Assembly: GCA_045580305.1 (NCBI GenBank)
Contig: JAZNNQ010000003.1
Location: 1 to 64,000, forward strand
Reading direction: 5' to 3'
Source of the DNA: RGIG7332 sp045580305
GTDB taxonomy: Bacteria > Bacillota > Clostridia > Oscillospirales > JAAYXM01
Length of the DNA: 64,000 bases
The notes under the pieces are model-generated. The model was not told the origin of the DNA and made no database searches. It worked only from the letters and a program-made list of their open reading frames with translations. The position numbers were made by a program, and so were the translations under genes. Numbering within the stretch: the stretch's first letter is position 1; the number at the start of each line of letters is the position of its first letter. Positions 25,155 to 34,467 of this stretch are shown here, one piece after another.

Positions 25155-26588
25155 ATGGAAAGACGAATGAATCTTACAATGCTCATGGATTTCTATGAGC
25201 TTACAATGTCAAAGGGCTATTTTGACCACGATATGCAGGATCAGATCGCATACTTCGATATGTTCTACCGCAGAACTCCCGATAAGGGCGGATATGCAAT
25301 TATGGCAGGCGTAGAGCAGCTTATCGGATACTTAAAGAACTTATCTTTTGAGAAGGAAGATATAGAATTTCTCCGCAGCAAAAATATGTTTGACGAAGAG
25401 TTTTTGAAGTATCTTGAAAACTTTAAATTCAAGGCTGATGTGTGGGCAGTTCCGGAGGGTACACCCATTTTTCCGGGTGAACCGATAGTTACCGTTCGCG
25501 GTACTGCCATTGAGGCACAGCTTGTAGAGACGATGATCCTCCTTACCATAAATCATCAAAGCCTTATCGCTACAAAGGCTACCCGTATTGTCCGCGCGGC
25601 ACAGGGTAGAGCGGTTATGGAATTTGGTTCCCGTCGCGCACAGGGCTATGACGGTGCAATTTATGGTGCAAGAGCCGCTTATATCGGTGGTTGTGTCGGT
25701 ACCGCATGTACCATTTGCGAGCGCGATTACGGCATTCCTGCACTCGGCACAATGGCACATTCCTGGGTGCAGATGTTCGATAGTGAGTATGAGGCTTTTT
25801 GCGCATATGCAAAGGCGTGGCCGGATAACTGTGCACTGTTGGTTGATACCTATAATGTTCTTAAATCCGGTATTCCCAATGCAATCCGCGCATTTAATGA
25901 CATTCTCATTCCTATGGGCAAGCGCCCGGCGGGCATCCGTATTGACAGCGGTGACATGACCTATCTTTCGCAGAAAGCGCGCAAAATGCTTGATGAAGCT
26001 GGCTTTGAGGACTGTAAAATCATTGCATCCAACTCACTTGATGAATACATCATTCGTGATCTTATTATGCAGGGTGCGCGTATCGATTCTTTTGGTGTTG
26101 GCGAGCGTCTTATAACATCCCGTTCCGAGCCGGTGTTCGGCGGAGTATATAAGCTTGTAGCTGTTGAGAAAAATGGCGAGATTATTCCGAAAATTAAGAT
26201 TTCCGAAAACATTGAAAAGATTACAACACCCGGCTTTAAACAGGTATGGCGTTTATTTGACAATGAGTCCGGAAAAGCAATGGCTGATGTTATGACACTG
26301 TTTGATGAGGTAATTGACAGTAATGAGCCGTACGAGCTCTTTGACCCGGAATTTACCTGGAAAAAGAAGGTTATGACCGACTTTACAGCAGTACCGCTTC
26401 TTACACAGATATTCAAGAACGGTGAATGTGTATATGAAAGTCCGTCAATCGATGAGATAAGAGAGTTCTGTGCAAAGTCGCTGGATAATCTCTGGAGCGA
26501 GGTTCTGCGATTTGAAAATCCTCATAAATATTATGTAGATATGTCCAAGAAGCTCTGGAAGGTAAGAGAAAAGTTACTTGAGGGCTAA
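25155..26588 (+). CDS. pncB: Nicotinate phosphoribosyltransferase
   Basis: The 477-residue protein begins LTMLMDFYELTMSKGYF, typical of bacterial NAPRTase, and contains FGSRRAQGYDGA, the phosphorylated-His context GTMAHSWVQ and the PRPP-site region GIRIDSGDM. It makes nicotinate mononucleotide from nicotinate and PRPP with ATP, in NAD salvage. The ATG at 25155 is chosen because GGGGA lies 8 nt before it; TTG 25140 and ATG 25146 are in frame upstream. A terminator follows. Confidence 0.93.
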   Translation: MERRMNLTMLMDFYELTMSKGYFDHDMQDQIAYFDMFYRRTPDKGGYAIMAGVEQLIGYLKNLSFEKEDIEFLRSKNMFDEEFLKYLENFKFKADVWAVPEGTPIFPGEPIVTVRGTAIEAQLVETMILLTINHQSLIATKATRIVRAAQGRAVMEFGSRRAQGYDGAIYGARAAYIGGCVGTACTICERDYGIPALGTMAHSWVQMFDSEYEAFCAYAKAWPDNCALLVDTYNVLKSGIPNAIRAFNDILIPMGKRPAGIRIDSGDMTYLSQKARKMLDEAGFEDCKIIASNSLDEYIIRDLIMQGARIDSFGVGERLITSRSEPVFGGVYKLVAVEKNGEIIPKIKISENIEKITTPGFKQVWRLFDNESGKAMADVMTLFDEVIDSNEPYELFDPEFTWKKKVMTDFTAVPLLTQIFKNGECVYESPSIDEIREFCAKSLDNLWSEVLRFENPHKYYVDMSKKLWKVREKLLEG

Positions 26589-26594
26589 AAAGTC

Positions 26595-26630
26595 AGCGAA
26601 AGCCCTCAGTGGCTTTCGCTGCGTTTATTT
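26595..26630 (+). terminator. Intrinsic terminator after pncB
   Basis: A 10-bp perfect stem AGCGAAAGCC/GGCTTTCGCT with a 6-nt loop is followed by a T-rich stretch (GCGTTTATTT). Confidence 0.8.
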
Positions 26631-26650
26631 AAATTTAGGAGGGGAAAACT

Positions 26651-27736
26651 ATGAGTGTAGCACAAAGCTATATGTGTCCCTGCTGCGGTGCACAGCTACT
26701 GTTCACCGCGGAAACACAAAATCTTAGCTGTGAGGCTTGCGGAAATGAATTCTCGGCGGAAACACTCAAACAGCTTAGTGACGACGATGCAGAGTTAAAC
26801 AGCGAGTCAAAATACGATTGGGAAACATACACGCAAAGAAGCTATGAACCGGAGGAAGAAGTAAATATATCCAAATATTTCTGCCGTACTTGTGGCGCGG
26901 AAATCGAAGGAGATGCGTCTTTGGGCGCTACATTTTGCCCGTGGTGTGGCAATGCAACCATTGTTGAGGGTCAGTTTGAGGGCAATCTGCGCCCAGACTA
27001 CATTATACCCTTTAAAGTGAAGCGAGAGGATGCCATAAAGGCATTTGAGGCGGATTTCAAGCACAGACCCTTCCTGCCGGACACCTTTAAGGACTTCAAA
27101 CGCATAAAGGAAGCAGTTGGCATATATGTCCCGTTTTGGGTCTTTGATTGTGATTGCAACGCAAGCCTCTCTTACAAAGCGACCCGTATGTCGGTGTGGA
27201 GCGATGCCAATTATAACTACACAAAAACCGACCACTATCGTCTTTTTAGAAGTGGAAGTATTGGTTTTGCCAATATTCCGGTAGACGGCTCTAAAAAAGC
27301 GGACGATGCTTATATGGAAGCACTTGAGCCATTTGACTACAGTCAGGCGGTTGAATTTAACGGTACATATTTATCCGGCTTTATGGCCGACAGATACGAT
27401 GTCAGTGCGGAAGAAAGCATTCCTCGTGCAAACGAGCGTGTTAAAAATTCCACAATAGCCGCATTTAATGAAACAACCGGTCGGTATACCGGCGTTATTC
27501 CGGAAAGCAGCAGGGTGGAATTCTCTGACGGTAAGATCCGTTATTCGCTACTTCCCGTGTGGATGCTGAATATCAAATATATGGATAAAACCTATAAGTT
27601 TGCAGTAAACGGTCAAACCGGCAAAGTTGTGGGTGTGTATCCGGTAGATAAAGGTAAAAAATGGCGATTTTTCGCTAAGGTAGCAGGTATTGCATATGCA
27701 GTGGCGGCTGTAATTGCATTCCTTCTTCTGAGATAG
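26651..27736 (+). CDS. Zinc-ribbon protein with a C-terminal membrane anchor
   Basis: The 361-residue protein has two zinc ribbons at the N-terminus: CPCCGAQ...CEACGNEF (about 10-35) and CRTCGAE...CPWCGNA (about 78-105). The middle part (110-330) resembles a conserved but unnamed region found in zinc-ribbon membrane proteins of Clostridia, with KHRPFLPDTFKD and VPFWVFDCD. A single hydrophobic segment closes the protein (AYAVAAVIAFLLL). The start follows AGGAGGGG. It is followed by a TPM-domain gene 16 nt downstream, and such pairs are common in Firmicutes. Function unknown. Confidence 0.8.
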   Translation: MSVAQSYMCPCCGAQLLFTAETQNLSCEACGNEFSAETLKQLSDDDAELNSESKYDWETYTQRSYEPEEEVNISKYFCRTCGAEIEGDASLGATFCPWCGNATIVEGQFEGNLRPDYIIPFKVKREDAIKAFEADFKHRPFLPDTFKDFKRIKEAVGIYVPFWVFDCDCNASLSYKATRMSVWSDANYNYTKTDHYRLFRSGSIGFANIPVDGSKKADDAYMEALEPFDYSQAVEFNGTYLSGFMADRYDVSAEESIPRANERVKNSTIAAFNETTGRYTGVIPESSRVEFSDGKIRYSLLPVWMLNIKYMDKTYKFAVNGQTGKVVGVYPVDKGKKWRFFAKVAGIAYAVAAVIAFLLLR

Positions 27737-27752
27737 GGAAGGGGTGACGGAA

Positions 27753-28514
27753 ATGAAGAAAATTTCTTTACTTTTGGGTTTATGTGTATTACTTGCATTC
27801 AACGCGTTTGCGGCATTTTCAAATCCTGCGGTGGTTGATGAAGCGGGATATCTTTATCAGTATGAGCTTGACGAGCTTAACGGGATTTTTGACGAAATAA
27901 GAAATACCTACAATATTGAGGTCGCTGTGTATACCGAAGATATTATGTCGGGATACGATGCAGAAAGTTCAGCTGATGATATTTACGACTATTCCGATTA
28001 TGGCTATAACGGAATAATGCTCTATATATGTAGCGATACTCGTGAGTATCATTTTAGTACACACGGTACAGGCCTTAAGATATTCAACGATAACGGTCTT
28101 GCATATATTGAAAGCAAGGTATTACCGTATCTGCAAAATGATGATTACTACGGTGCGATGGCGGCATTTGCAAAATACGCGGAAGAACTTATAATAATGG
28201 CTGAGAATGGCGCGCCGTATAACGAGAAAGCGCCGGATACGGGATTTGTCATTACCGTAATTGTAATTGCTGCGCTTCTGCCGCTTATTATTGCTTTCTG
28301 CTGGATGAGAAGCAGGCTTAAGAAAATGAAAACCGCAGTAGGCGAGAAATTTGCAGGTAATTATATGAAACCCGGCAGTATGGATTTGCGCGTTTCGCGA
28401 GATATGTTCTTATTTAGTACGATAACTCGAACAGAAAAACCAAAATCAAACTCATCTGGAACACATACATCTTCCTCGGGAAGAACACACGGTGGCCGCG
28501 GCGGTAGCTTTTAA
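27753..28514 (+). CDS. Secreted/membrane TPM-domain protein
   Basis: The 253-residue protein has a signal peptide (KKISLLLGLCVLLAFNAFA), then a TPM domain (VVDEAGYLYQYELDELNGIFDEI, GIMLYICSDTREYHFSTHG), then one membrane segment (about residues 163-185) and a basic cytoplasmic tail ending in a glycine-rich GGRGGSF. TPM domains were named after TLP18.3/Psb32/MOLO-1 and some are phosphatases; bacterial roles are unclear. The ATG at 27753 is 8 nt after AAGGGG. It is probably co-transcribed with the upstream zinc-ribbon gene. Confidence 0.85.
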   Translation: MKKISLLLGLCVLLAFNAFAAFSNPAVVDEAGYLYQYELDELNGIFDEIRNTYNIEVAVYTEDIMSGYDAESSADDIYDYSDYGYNGIMLYICSDTREYHFSTHGTGLKIFNDNGLAYIESKVLPYLQNDDYYGAMAAFAKYAEELIIMAENGAPYNEKAPDTGFVITVIVIAALLPLIIAFCWMRSRLKKMKTAVGEKFAGNYMKPGSMDLRVSRDMFLFSTITRTEKPKSNSSGTHTSSSGRTHGGRGGSF

Positions 28515-28520
28515 AAGATA

Positions 28521-28554
28521 AAAAACCGGTAATACTTAGGTATTACCGGTTTTT
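28521..28554. terminator. Bidirectional terminator between TPM gene and LuxR-type gene
   Basis: Perfect stem AAAAACCGGTAATAC paired with GTATTACCGGTTTTT, loop TTAG, with A and T runs on either side, between two converging genes. Confidence 0.92.
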
Positions 28555-28568
28555 GCATTGTATAGTGG

Positions 28569-29618
28569 TTAATTGCCCTCTTTTTTTGTTTCGTTCGCTT
28601 TTGCACATTCAATAAGCTGCTTTCGCGAGGAAACACCAAGCTTTGAATAGATGTTTTTGTTGTGGTATTTAAGGGTGTTTTCCGTGATATTAAGCGCGCT
28701 CATAACTTGTTTTGTGCCTTCACCGGCAACATAACGATTGTAAATCTCACGCTCGGTGGCGGTAAGCAAGTACAAATGCTCGCTTAGAAAACGGCAATGA
28801 GATGAAAGATCTTTGGAATTTAATGATGTAGAAGATTGTTTATTCGTGTGGGACATAGAGTTTATAAGTTTTTCCTGATTTTCGATCATAAGGTAAAGAC
28901 CGATGAGGAAAAACCCGCTTATTATATAAGAGACAGATAAAAATTCAAAATTGATATTAACCATCTGCTCTAAAAGCCACACACCAATGTTAACGAGCAC
29001 GGCAGACGCCAAAATGACTGCGTGTACGGTGGACTCGAGTTTTTTCTTGATAATAGCATGTACAATAGCACTAATCATTAAAATGAAGTATCCCAGCAGA
29101 TAAAAAAGATAGATACTGTGCCACGGGCCGTAGGTTTTGTTCAGAACCGATACGCCGTTTATAATTTCAAGCGTAACGGCCTTATAGTAAATGTCAAGGT
29201 ATCCCGGACTCGCCGCAATAAGAAAAACAATCACAGAAACTGAGAGTAATATTATAGGTAACCACTTTCCGTGCTTTAATTTGGTAACATTTAAAATAAT
29301 CATAAACATCGATAGCGGAAGGAATACCGAGCCTAAATATGACAAACGGTTTGCGTGAAGAGCAAAATCCAAAGTACTTGCGACAGATAATGCAAAATAA
29401 CCTATATTTACTACGGAAATTGAAGAGAAAAGAAGTATAAACCAAATACTTCTTTTCTTTATGCTCGCGCAGTAGCTGATGAGCATAAGCAATGACAGCA
29501 CGGTAGTAATGGCGTAAATAATGGACATGCTGGTCGCCTTGTCGCCAACGGTATTGCAACCGCTAAGAATAAGCATAAGGGAAAGCAAAGTCGAAAATGT
29601 TAAAAAACTGCGTTTCAC
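28569..29618 (-). CDS. Membrane-bound LuxR-type transcriptional regulator with 7TM sensor
   Basis: The 349-residue protein has seven or eight hydrophobic segments in residues 1-250, resembling the 7TM sensor found at the N-terminus of some histidine kinases (NRLSYLGSVFLPLSMFMIIL, SPGYLDIYYKAV, YGPWHSIYLFYLLGYF). It ends in a LuxR/FixJ-type helix-turn-helix (LTATEREIYNRYVAGEGTKQVMSALNITENTLKYHNKNIYSKLGV). It would act as a one-component, membrane-tethered regulator. The GTG at 29618 has GAGGAGG 7 nt upstream; the longer reading frame to 29810 runs through the promoter region. The N-terminus also contains a lipobox-like LSGC. It is divergent from the SLH gene cluster, its probable target. Confidence 0.85.
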   Translation of the reverse strand: MKRSFLTFSTLLSLMLILSGCNTVGDKATSMSIIYAITTVLSLLMLISYCASIKKRSIWFILLFSSISVVNIGYFALSVASTLDFALHANRLSYLGSVFLPLSMFMIILNVTKLKHGKWLPIILLSVSVIVFLIAASPGYLDIYYKAVTLEIINGVSVLNKTYGPWHSIYLFYLLGYFILMISAIVHAIIKKKLESTVHAVILASAVLVNIGVWLLEQMVNINFEFLSVSYIISGFFLIGLYLMIENQEKLINSMSHTNKQSSTSLNSKDLSSHCRFLSEHLYLLTATEREIYNRYVAGEGTKQVMSALNITENTLKYHNKNIYSKLGVSSRKQLIECAKANETKKEGN

Positions 29619-29648
29619 AAGACAACCTCCTCTTTCAAAATAAAACCA

Positions 29649-29720
29649 CCCACACTTTTCCCCACACTTTTTAAAAAAATAATCTACTTTTCCCACCCCA
29701 CAACTTTTCGAAAGTGTGGG
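29649..29720. promoter_or_regulatory. Candidate operator: three copies of a 10-bp motif upstream of the LuxR-type gene
   Basis: CCCACACTTT occurs at 29649-29658 and 29661-29670, 12 bp apart (about one helical turn), and its reverse complement AAAGTGTGGG at 29711-29720. They lie between the LuxR-type gene and the first SLH gene, near an AT-rich stretch with TATAAT-like boxes on both strands (29726-29755). This looks like a cooperative binding site. Confidence 0.5.
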
Positions 29721-29859
29721 GAAATGAAATTTAATTATACTTATAATTAAATTAGAAAAAGTACAGGGTAAAGTTTTGTTAAGTATAGCATAAACGATGC
29801 CTTTAGTCAAACATGTAGTAAAAGCGAAAACTTAAAAAATGTGAAAAGGGGAATGAATT

Positions 29860-32178
29860 ATGAAAAAAGTGTTGTCAGTAATGCTGGTTATATCCTTGTG
29901 CATTGCTATGATGCCTGTTGCTTTTGCGGGAGGATTGCATTTTAGCGATGTGCCGTCCGGCGCTTGGTATTATGACGATTTACAGAGTGCATATACAGAG
30001 GGCCTTATTAACGGTAAAACCGCAACAGAATTCAAACCTAATGACAATATGACCTATGCTGAGGCTATCAAGCTTGCAGCTTGTATGCATCAGCGCGATA
30101 AAGAGGGGAAAGTCAGCATAGCAAATGGTAATCCGTGGTATCAGTCTTATGTTGACTACTGTATGGAAAATGAGATTATTTCAAAATTTGCAAACTATAA
30201 CTATAATGCGCCTGCAACAAGAGCGGAATATATGAATATTTTTGCAAATGCGCTACCTAAAGAAAAGTTGCAGGAAATAAACGAAGTACCTATGGATTCT
30301 ATTCCTGACTATCACGGCGCTAACTCCTTTGCGCCGGAAGTTTACCTGTTATATCGTGCAGGTATAGTTGGTGGTGTGGACGCGCAGCACAACTGCAAAC
30401 CGAATACCAACATTAAACGCTCGGAGGTAGCTACAATCCTTGCCCGTATGATGTTCCCGGAAAAAAGAATAAAGTTCTCAATGGGAGCAACCGAAACAAA
30501 GCCTGAGACCGAGCCTACAACAAAACCGGAGAGTGGAGACAAGGCATTTAGCGGAGGAAGTGCGTCCGTTGATACCGGAAAACCCACTCCAGCACCGGTT
30601 GTTAAAGAAGAATACGATCCGCTGGTAATCGTTTCCCAGCCGGCTAAAATCGAGAATGCAAGTGTGAACACCGTGCTGGAATATACCGTAGAGGTAGATG
30701 GCGGCAAGGCGCCTTACACATATTCCTGGATGACCAGAAGCAGATACGACCAGGGTATCACTATGGAAGAAAGTGACAATGTCGCAGGCGTTAATGCGAA
30801 AACTTTAGTAATGGTATATACCATTGATAACAAATACTCCGATTCCACTTTCTATTGTGTCGTAACCGATGCAAGAGGTGAAACGGTAAAATCCAGAACA
30901 GTTAGCATGCCTGAGGCATTCTTTACTATGGCTCCCGATCAGAAGATAGAAAATAGCCAGGGAACCATTGTTGCAGGACGCGTAAACAGCGGTATTCTTC
31001 GTAAAGGTGATACAATTTTAGTTCGGTATAATGATCAGGGACTGTACGGTACCGCTACTGTTGAGAAAATTGAAATGTTTGGTAAGAGCTTAGATGAAGC
31101 CAGTGCCGGCGACTATGTTGGCGTTTTACTCGGCAACTACAAAAAGTTACAAGACGCATCATTTATTGGTCAATATTTCAGCAGTGCAGAAAATGAAAAA
31201 CTGCAAAAAATGGGAAACTTTATCGTAAAGGTTCCGTTTAAGGTCGAACTTGTTGATAGACCTTGTGGAGATGAGGGCGAAACCGTTAAATTACAGGTTG
31301 ATGTTCTCGGCGGTCAGGCGCCGTATACCTATGAATGGTTCTACATAACAAGTGATATGGAATATTTAGAGCCGGTTCCCACAAGCCGTGCACAGAGCGT
31401 TAATACCCACACACTCAGCCTTAAAGTATCCAGAAAAGAAGATTTCGCACTTGGCGCATATTACATATGCAAGGTTACCGATGCTACAGGAAAGATCGCA
31501 TACGGAAATATGACAGATATTTCGCCCAGAAAAGTAATTTATATTACAAAATGGGTTGAAGATGCAACAGGATATATTGGCGATGAGGTAACATTCTCTA
31601 CCAACGCTGTTGGAAGATGGGATCTTAGTCTTAATTATCAGTGGCAGATAAAGACCGATAATCATGCAGATTTCGTAGATATTGAGCCGGTAGACACTTG
31701 GGCAAGAGGAGCTAATACAAAGAAGCTTACAATCCGTACCGAAAAAGCAGATTTTATTTCTAATGCGCAGTACAGATGTGTAATTACAAACGGAGAAGCA
31801 AAGTCGATTACCAACGTAGGTAAAGTTATTTCACCCCTTCCCATCGTTAGTGTCCAGCCAAGTGACACGACAGCAAAAAATGAAGAATGGGTCAAATTTA
31901 ATGTTAGTGTTGTGGGAGGAAGCGCTCCGTATAAGTATGAGTGGCAATTTTCTCACAAATCGATAAACGGCGCATTTACCCCTATTACTGAGGGCTACTC
32001 ATGGGCAAAAGGCGGCAATACGCCTGAACTCAGCGTACAGGCACTAAAGGGCGATGAGGATTCTAACATCACATATCGTTGTAAGATTACCGATGCTAAA
32101 GGAAACGTTACTTATTCGCAGGCGGCAAAAATAACACTTAAAAGAGACAGCGACGGCATGATCGTTCTGATGGGATAA
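29860..32178 (+). CDS. Cell-surface protein: SLH domains, Ig-like domains and an EF-Tu domain 2-like module
   Basis: The 772-residue protein has a signal peptide (1-23) and three SLH motifs (about 27-205, with HFSDVPSGAWYYDD and IKRSEVATILARMM) that would bind secondary wall polymer. A Pro/Thr-rich linker follows. Ig-like beta domains lie at about 250-348, 455-560, 563-660 and 665-765, each with a W and a Y.C pair. Inserted after the first Ig domain, residues 352-430 align with translation-factor domain 2: GTIVAGRVNSGILRKGD and KIEMFGKSLDEASAGDYVGV. No GTPase domain is present, so the module is a beta-barrel reused outside the cell. It is the first gene of a run of surface-protein genes and pairs with the paralogue that follows. 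Confidence 0.85.
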   Translation: MKKVLSVMLVISLCIAMMPVAFAGGLHFSDVPSGAWYYDDLQSAYTEGLINGKTATEFKPNDNMTYAEAIKLAACMHQRDKEGKVSIANGNPWYQSYVDYCMENEIISKFANYNYNAPATRAEYMNIFANALPKEKLQEINEVPMDSIPDYHGANSFAPEVYLLYRAGIVGGVDAQHNCKPNTNIKRSEVATILARMMFPEKRIKFSMGATETKPETEPTTKPESGDKAFSGGSASVDTGKPTPAPVVKEEYDPLVIVSQPAKIENASVNTVLEYTVEVDGGKAPYTYSWMTRSRYDQGITMEESDNVAGVNAKTLVMVYTIDNKYSDSTFYCVVTDARGETVKSRTVSMPEAFFTMAPDQKIENSQGTIVAGRVNSGILRKGDTILVRYNDQGLYGTATVEKIEMFGKSLDEASAGDYVGVLLGNYKKLQDASFIGQYFSSAENEKLQKMGNFIVKVPFKVELVDRPCGDEGETVKLQVDVLGGQAPYTYEWFYITSDMEYLEPVPTSRAQSVNTHTLSLKVSRKEDFALGAYYICKVTDATGKIAYGNMTDISPRKVIYITKWVEDATGYIGDEVTFSTNAVGRWDLSLNYQWQIKTDNHADFVDIEPVDTWARGANTKKLTIRTEKADFISNAQYRCVITNGEAKSITNVGKVISPLPIVSVQPSDTTAKNEEWVKFNVSVVGGSAPYKYEWQFSHKSINGAFTPITEGYSWAKGGNTPELSVQALKGDEDSNITYRCKITDAKGNVTYSQAAKITLKRDSDGMIVLMG

Positions 32179-32196
32179 ATAAGGAGGTAATTTGAA

Positions 32197-33495
32197 ATGA
32201 AAAAAGTTATATCAATACTTCTTGTTATTTGCGTTCTCTGCTCAACGATAGTTTTTGCAAATGATGCTAAAAATCCGTTTACCGATGTGCACAAGGGCGC
32301 ATGGTACTATGACCAGATTGTCAAAGCGGCAGAACTTGGTCTTATTAACGGCAAAACCGCAACCGAGTTTAAACCGGATGATCTCCTTACATATGCCGAG
32401 GCAATTAAGCTTGCCGCTTGTATGAATGAACTTTATACAACAGGTAAAGTCACTTTGGTAAATGGTAGTCCCTGGTACAAGACTTACCTTGACTATTGTA
32501 TCGAGAAGAAGATAATTACCAAAATGTATCATTATAACGATAACGCGACCAGAGCGGGATATATTGAAATTTTTGCAAACGCTCTTCCTGATGAGGCATT
32601 TGACGATATCAACAATATTCCGGACGGCAGTATTTTAGATGTTGATGGTCATGCATCTTACGCGCTTTATGTATATAAGCTTTATAGAGCAGGTATCGTA
32701 AGCGGTGTTGATGAAGAACATAATTGCAATCCTGATGCATTCATTAAAAGATCTGAGGTTGCAACTATCCTTTGTCGTATGATGGATAAAAAAGAACGCG
32801 TATCTTTCAGCACTATTGAAGAAGAGCCTCCGGTAGTTGAAGAACCGATTTTCACACCAGAAAAAGTTGAAGAGGAAGAAGTTATAGAGCCTCTTGAAAT
32901 AGTAAAAAATCCCGAAAGCTACGAGGCAGAGGAATATGGTGAAGAGATCGAACTTGAGGTTAGTGTTAAAGGCGGCAAAGCACCTTACAACTATCAATGG
33001 TATAAGAGTGGATTCAGAGGTGCGGAAGAGAAGCTTGAAAACAGTGATTATGTAAAAGATGTAACATCTGATGCACTTGTTATTTCCATTGAGAAAGACA
33101 ATACCATTTTAGGTGAACGCGTCTACTGTAAAGTAAGTGATGCAGAGGGCAATACCGTAACCTCTGAAAAGGCTGTTGTTTTCGGCCCCTTCTCAATGCC
33201 GATTGATGATGTATTCTCCGGCGCAGGGTCGGGTGAATATGAAACAACAGGCAGAGTTGCAGACGGAGTAGTTCGCAAAGGTGATAAGGTATCTGTTGTT
33301 CGCGATGGCAAGATAATTGCATTTGGTTATGTAACAGATATTCAGATGTTCGAAAAGTTCCTTGATGCGGCTGAGAAAGGCGATAATATTGGTGCTGTAT
33401 TCGAGCGCGAAGACGGCGTTCGTCCTCAGTCCGGCGATATAATGATCAAGTACAAGGATGATCACGAGCTGGATTTAAGTGATATAGTAAATTAG
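32197..33495 (+). CDS. Cell-surface protein: SLH domains, one Ig-like domain and a C-terminal EF-Tu domain 2-like module
   Basis: This 432-residue paralogue of the upstream gene has a signal peptide (1-21), three SLH motifs (about 25-200), an acidic Glu-rich linker (208-232), one Ig-like domain (about 232-328) and a C-terminal module at 331-418. The module reads FSMPIDDVFSGAGSGEYETT, GRVADGVVRKGDKVSV, DIQMFEKFLDAAEKGDNIGA, matching domain 2 of EF-Tu in order and spacing, including the FxMPIDDVF entry strand. Position 18 nt after its paralogue, with AGGAGG upstream, suggests a tandem duplication with loss of three Ig domains. Confidence 0.88.
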   Translation: MKKVISILLVICVLCSTIVFANDAKNPFTDVHKGAWYYDQIVKAAELGLINGKTATEFKPDDLLTYAEAIKLAACMNELYTTGKVTLVNGSPWYKTYLDYCIEKKIITKMYHYNDNATRAGYIEIFANALPDEAFDDINNIPDGSILDVDGHASYALYVYKLYRAGIVSGVDEEHNCNPDAFIKRSEVATILCRMMDKKERVSFSTIEEEPPVVEEPIFTPEKVEEEEVIEPLEIVKNPESYEAEEYGEEIELEVSVKGGKAPYNYQWYKSGFRGAEEKLENSDYVKDVTSDALVISIEKDNTILGERVYCKVSDAEGNTVTSEKAVVFGPFSMPIDDVFSGAGSGEYETTGRVADGVVRKGDKVSVVRDGKIIAFGYVTDIQMFEKFLDAAEKGDNIGAVFEREDGVRPQSGDIMIKYKDDHELDLSDIVN

Positions 33496-33540
33496 TTGTT
33501 AATTTAAGTTAACATACAAATTTTCAAGGAGGTAAAGACA

Positions 33541-34437
33541 ATGGGATTAGGTGATTTTTTCAAAAACATTTTTGGCAAAAAAACCTGTGCTTTTTGTGGC
33601 GGCGAGTGCGGTATGATGAGCCGTACTAAAATCAAAGGAGATGAGTATATCTGCTCTAAGTGCGATGATATGTGCTCCGCATTTATCAGAAAAAGCAGAT
33701 ATACAAGGGAAGAACTCGCAGGTCATATGGAGTATATTAAGCGCTCTGACCGAATTTTCAAAGAGGTAATTGTTCCGGAACTCCAAAACAAGAAGCGCGA
33801 ATGCTATCCTTCGGCAACCAGCAGACAGGGTATTGAATTCTATGACGATTACGGTATGTTCCGCGTTATGGATGGTGATCGTGATAACAAAGACAGATAC
33901 CCGGTAGAGCTTATCCGTTATGACCAGGTTGCAAGCTATGAGATTTATTACGAAGAGGCAGATGCAACCGAGCCGGGCAAGCCAAAGGTTTTCAAAGAAG
34001 CGGGAATTATCATTAATATGGTTGGCGGCATGGATGATCTCAGCAAAATGAGAAAGGGATTATCTGCACATCCGTACATAATTGACCCGATCAAAGTTTG
34101 CTTTGCAAAAAATGAGCGTGAGCAGGAAAATTATTTCAAATACTACGCTGACAATGCAATTCATCATTTTGATTATATTTTCGGCGTCAATGATGATACC
34201 AAGGGTCTCTTCGACTTCGGAATGACCAAGGAGGAAAAACGAGATCTTTTAGGTGCAGTCGGTTTCGCGAAAGCTGCTATGGGTGCTGTTAAGGCAGCCA
34301 AAAACGGCAATGCAGATATGGGTGAAGAGGAAAAGGCAGAAATGATGAAGAACCTCAACGCTATGAATGATGCTGATACCGGCGGCTTAGCTGAATATAC
34401 AAGACGCGCAGAAGCAGCAGAAGCAAAAATTAATTAA
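33541..34437 (+). CDS. DUF4428 zinc-ribbon protein
   Basis: The 298-residue protein starts with a zinc ribbon of the DUF4428 type (CAFCGGECG, then YICSKCDDMC) and no signal peptide, so it appears cytoplasmic. The centre (about 95-215) is a beta-rich, PH-like segment (VELIRYDQVASYEIYYEE). The C-terminus is helical and Ala/Met-rich, with AEYTRRAEAAEAKIN, possibly SHOCT-like. It has a strong AAGGAGG site and is embedded between surface-protein and lipoprotein genes, which is odd for a cytoplasmic protein. Function unknown. Confidence 0.8.
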   Translation: MGLGDFFKNIFGKKTCAFCGGECGMMSRTKIKGDEYICSKCDDMCSAFIRKSRYTREELAGHMEYIKRSDRIFKEVIVPELQNKKRECYPSATSRQGIEFYDDYGMFRVMDGDRDNKDRYPVELIRYDQVASYEIYYEEADATEPGKPKVFKEAGIIINMVGGMDDLSKMRKGLSAHPYIIDPIKVCFAKNEREQENYFKYYADNAIHHFDYIFGVNDDTKGLFDFGMTKEEKRDLLGAVGFAKAAMGAVKAAKNGNADMGEEEKAEMMKNLNAMNDADTGGLAEYTRRAEAAEAKIN

Positions 34438-34467
34438 GTATTTATAAGTTTTAAGGAGGATTTTATT

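Noticed and set aside
29619..29810. Upstream extension of the LuxR-type gene
   Set aside because: It runs through the AT-rich promoter and operator-like repeats, and a GTG with a strong ribosome-binding site fits better at 29618.
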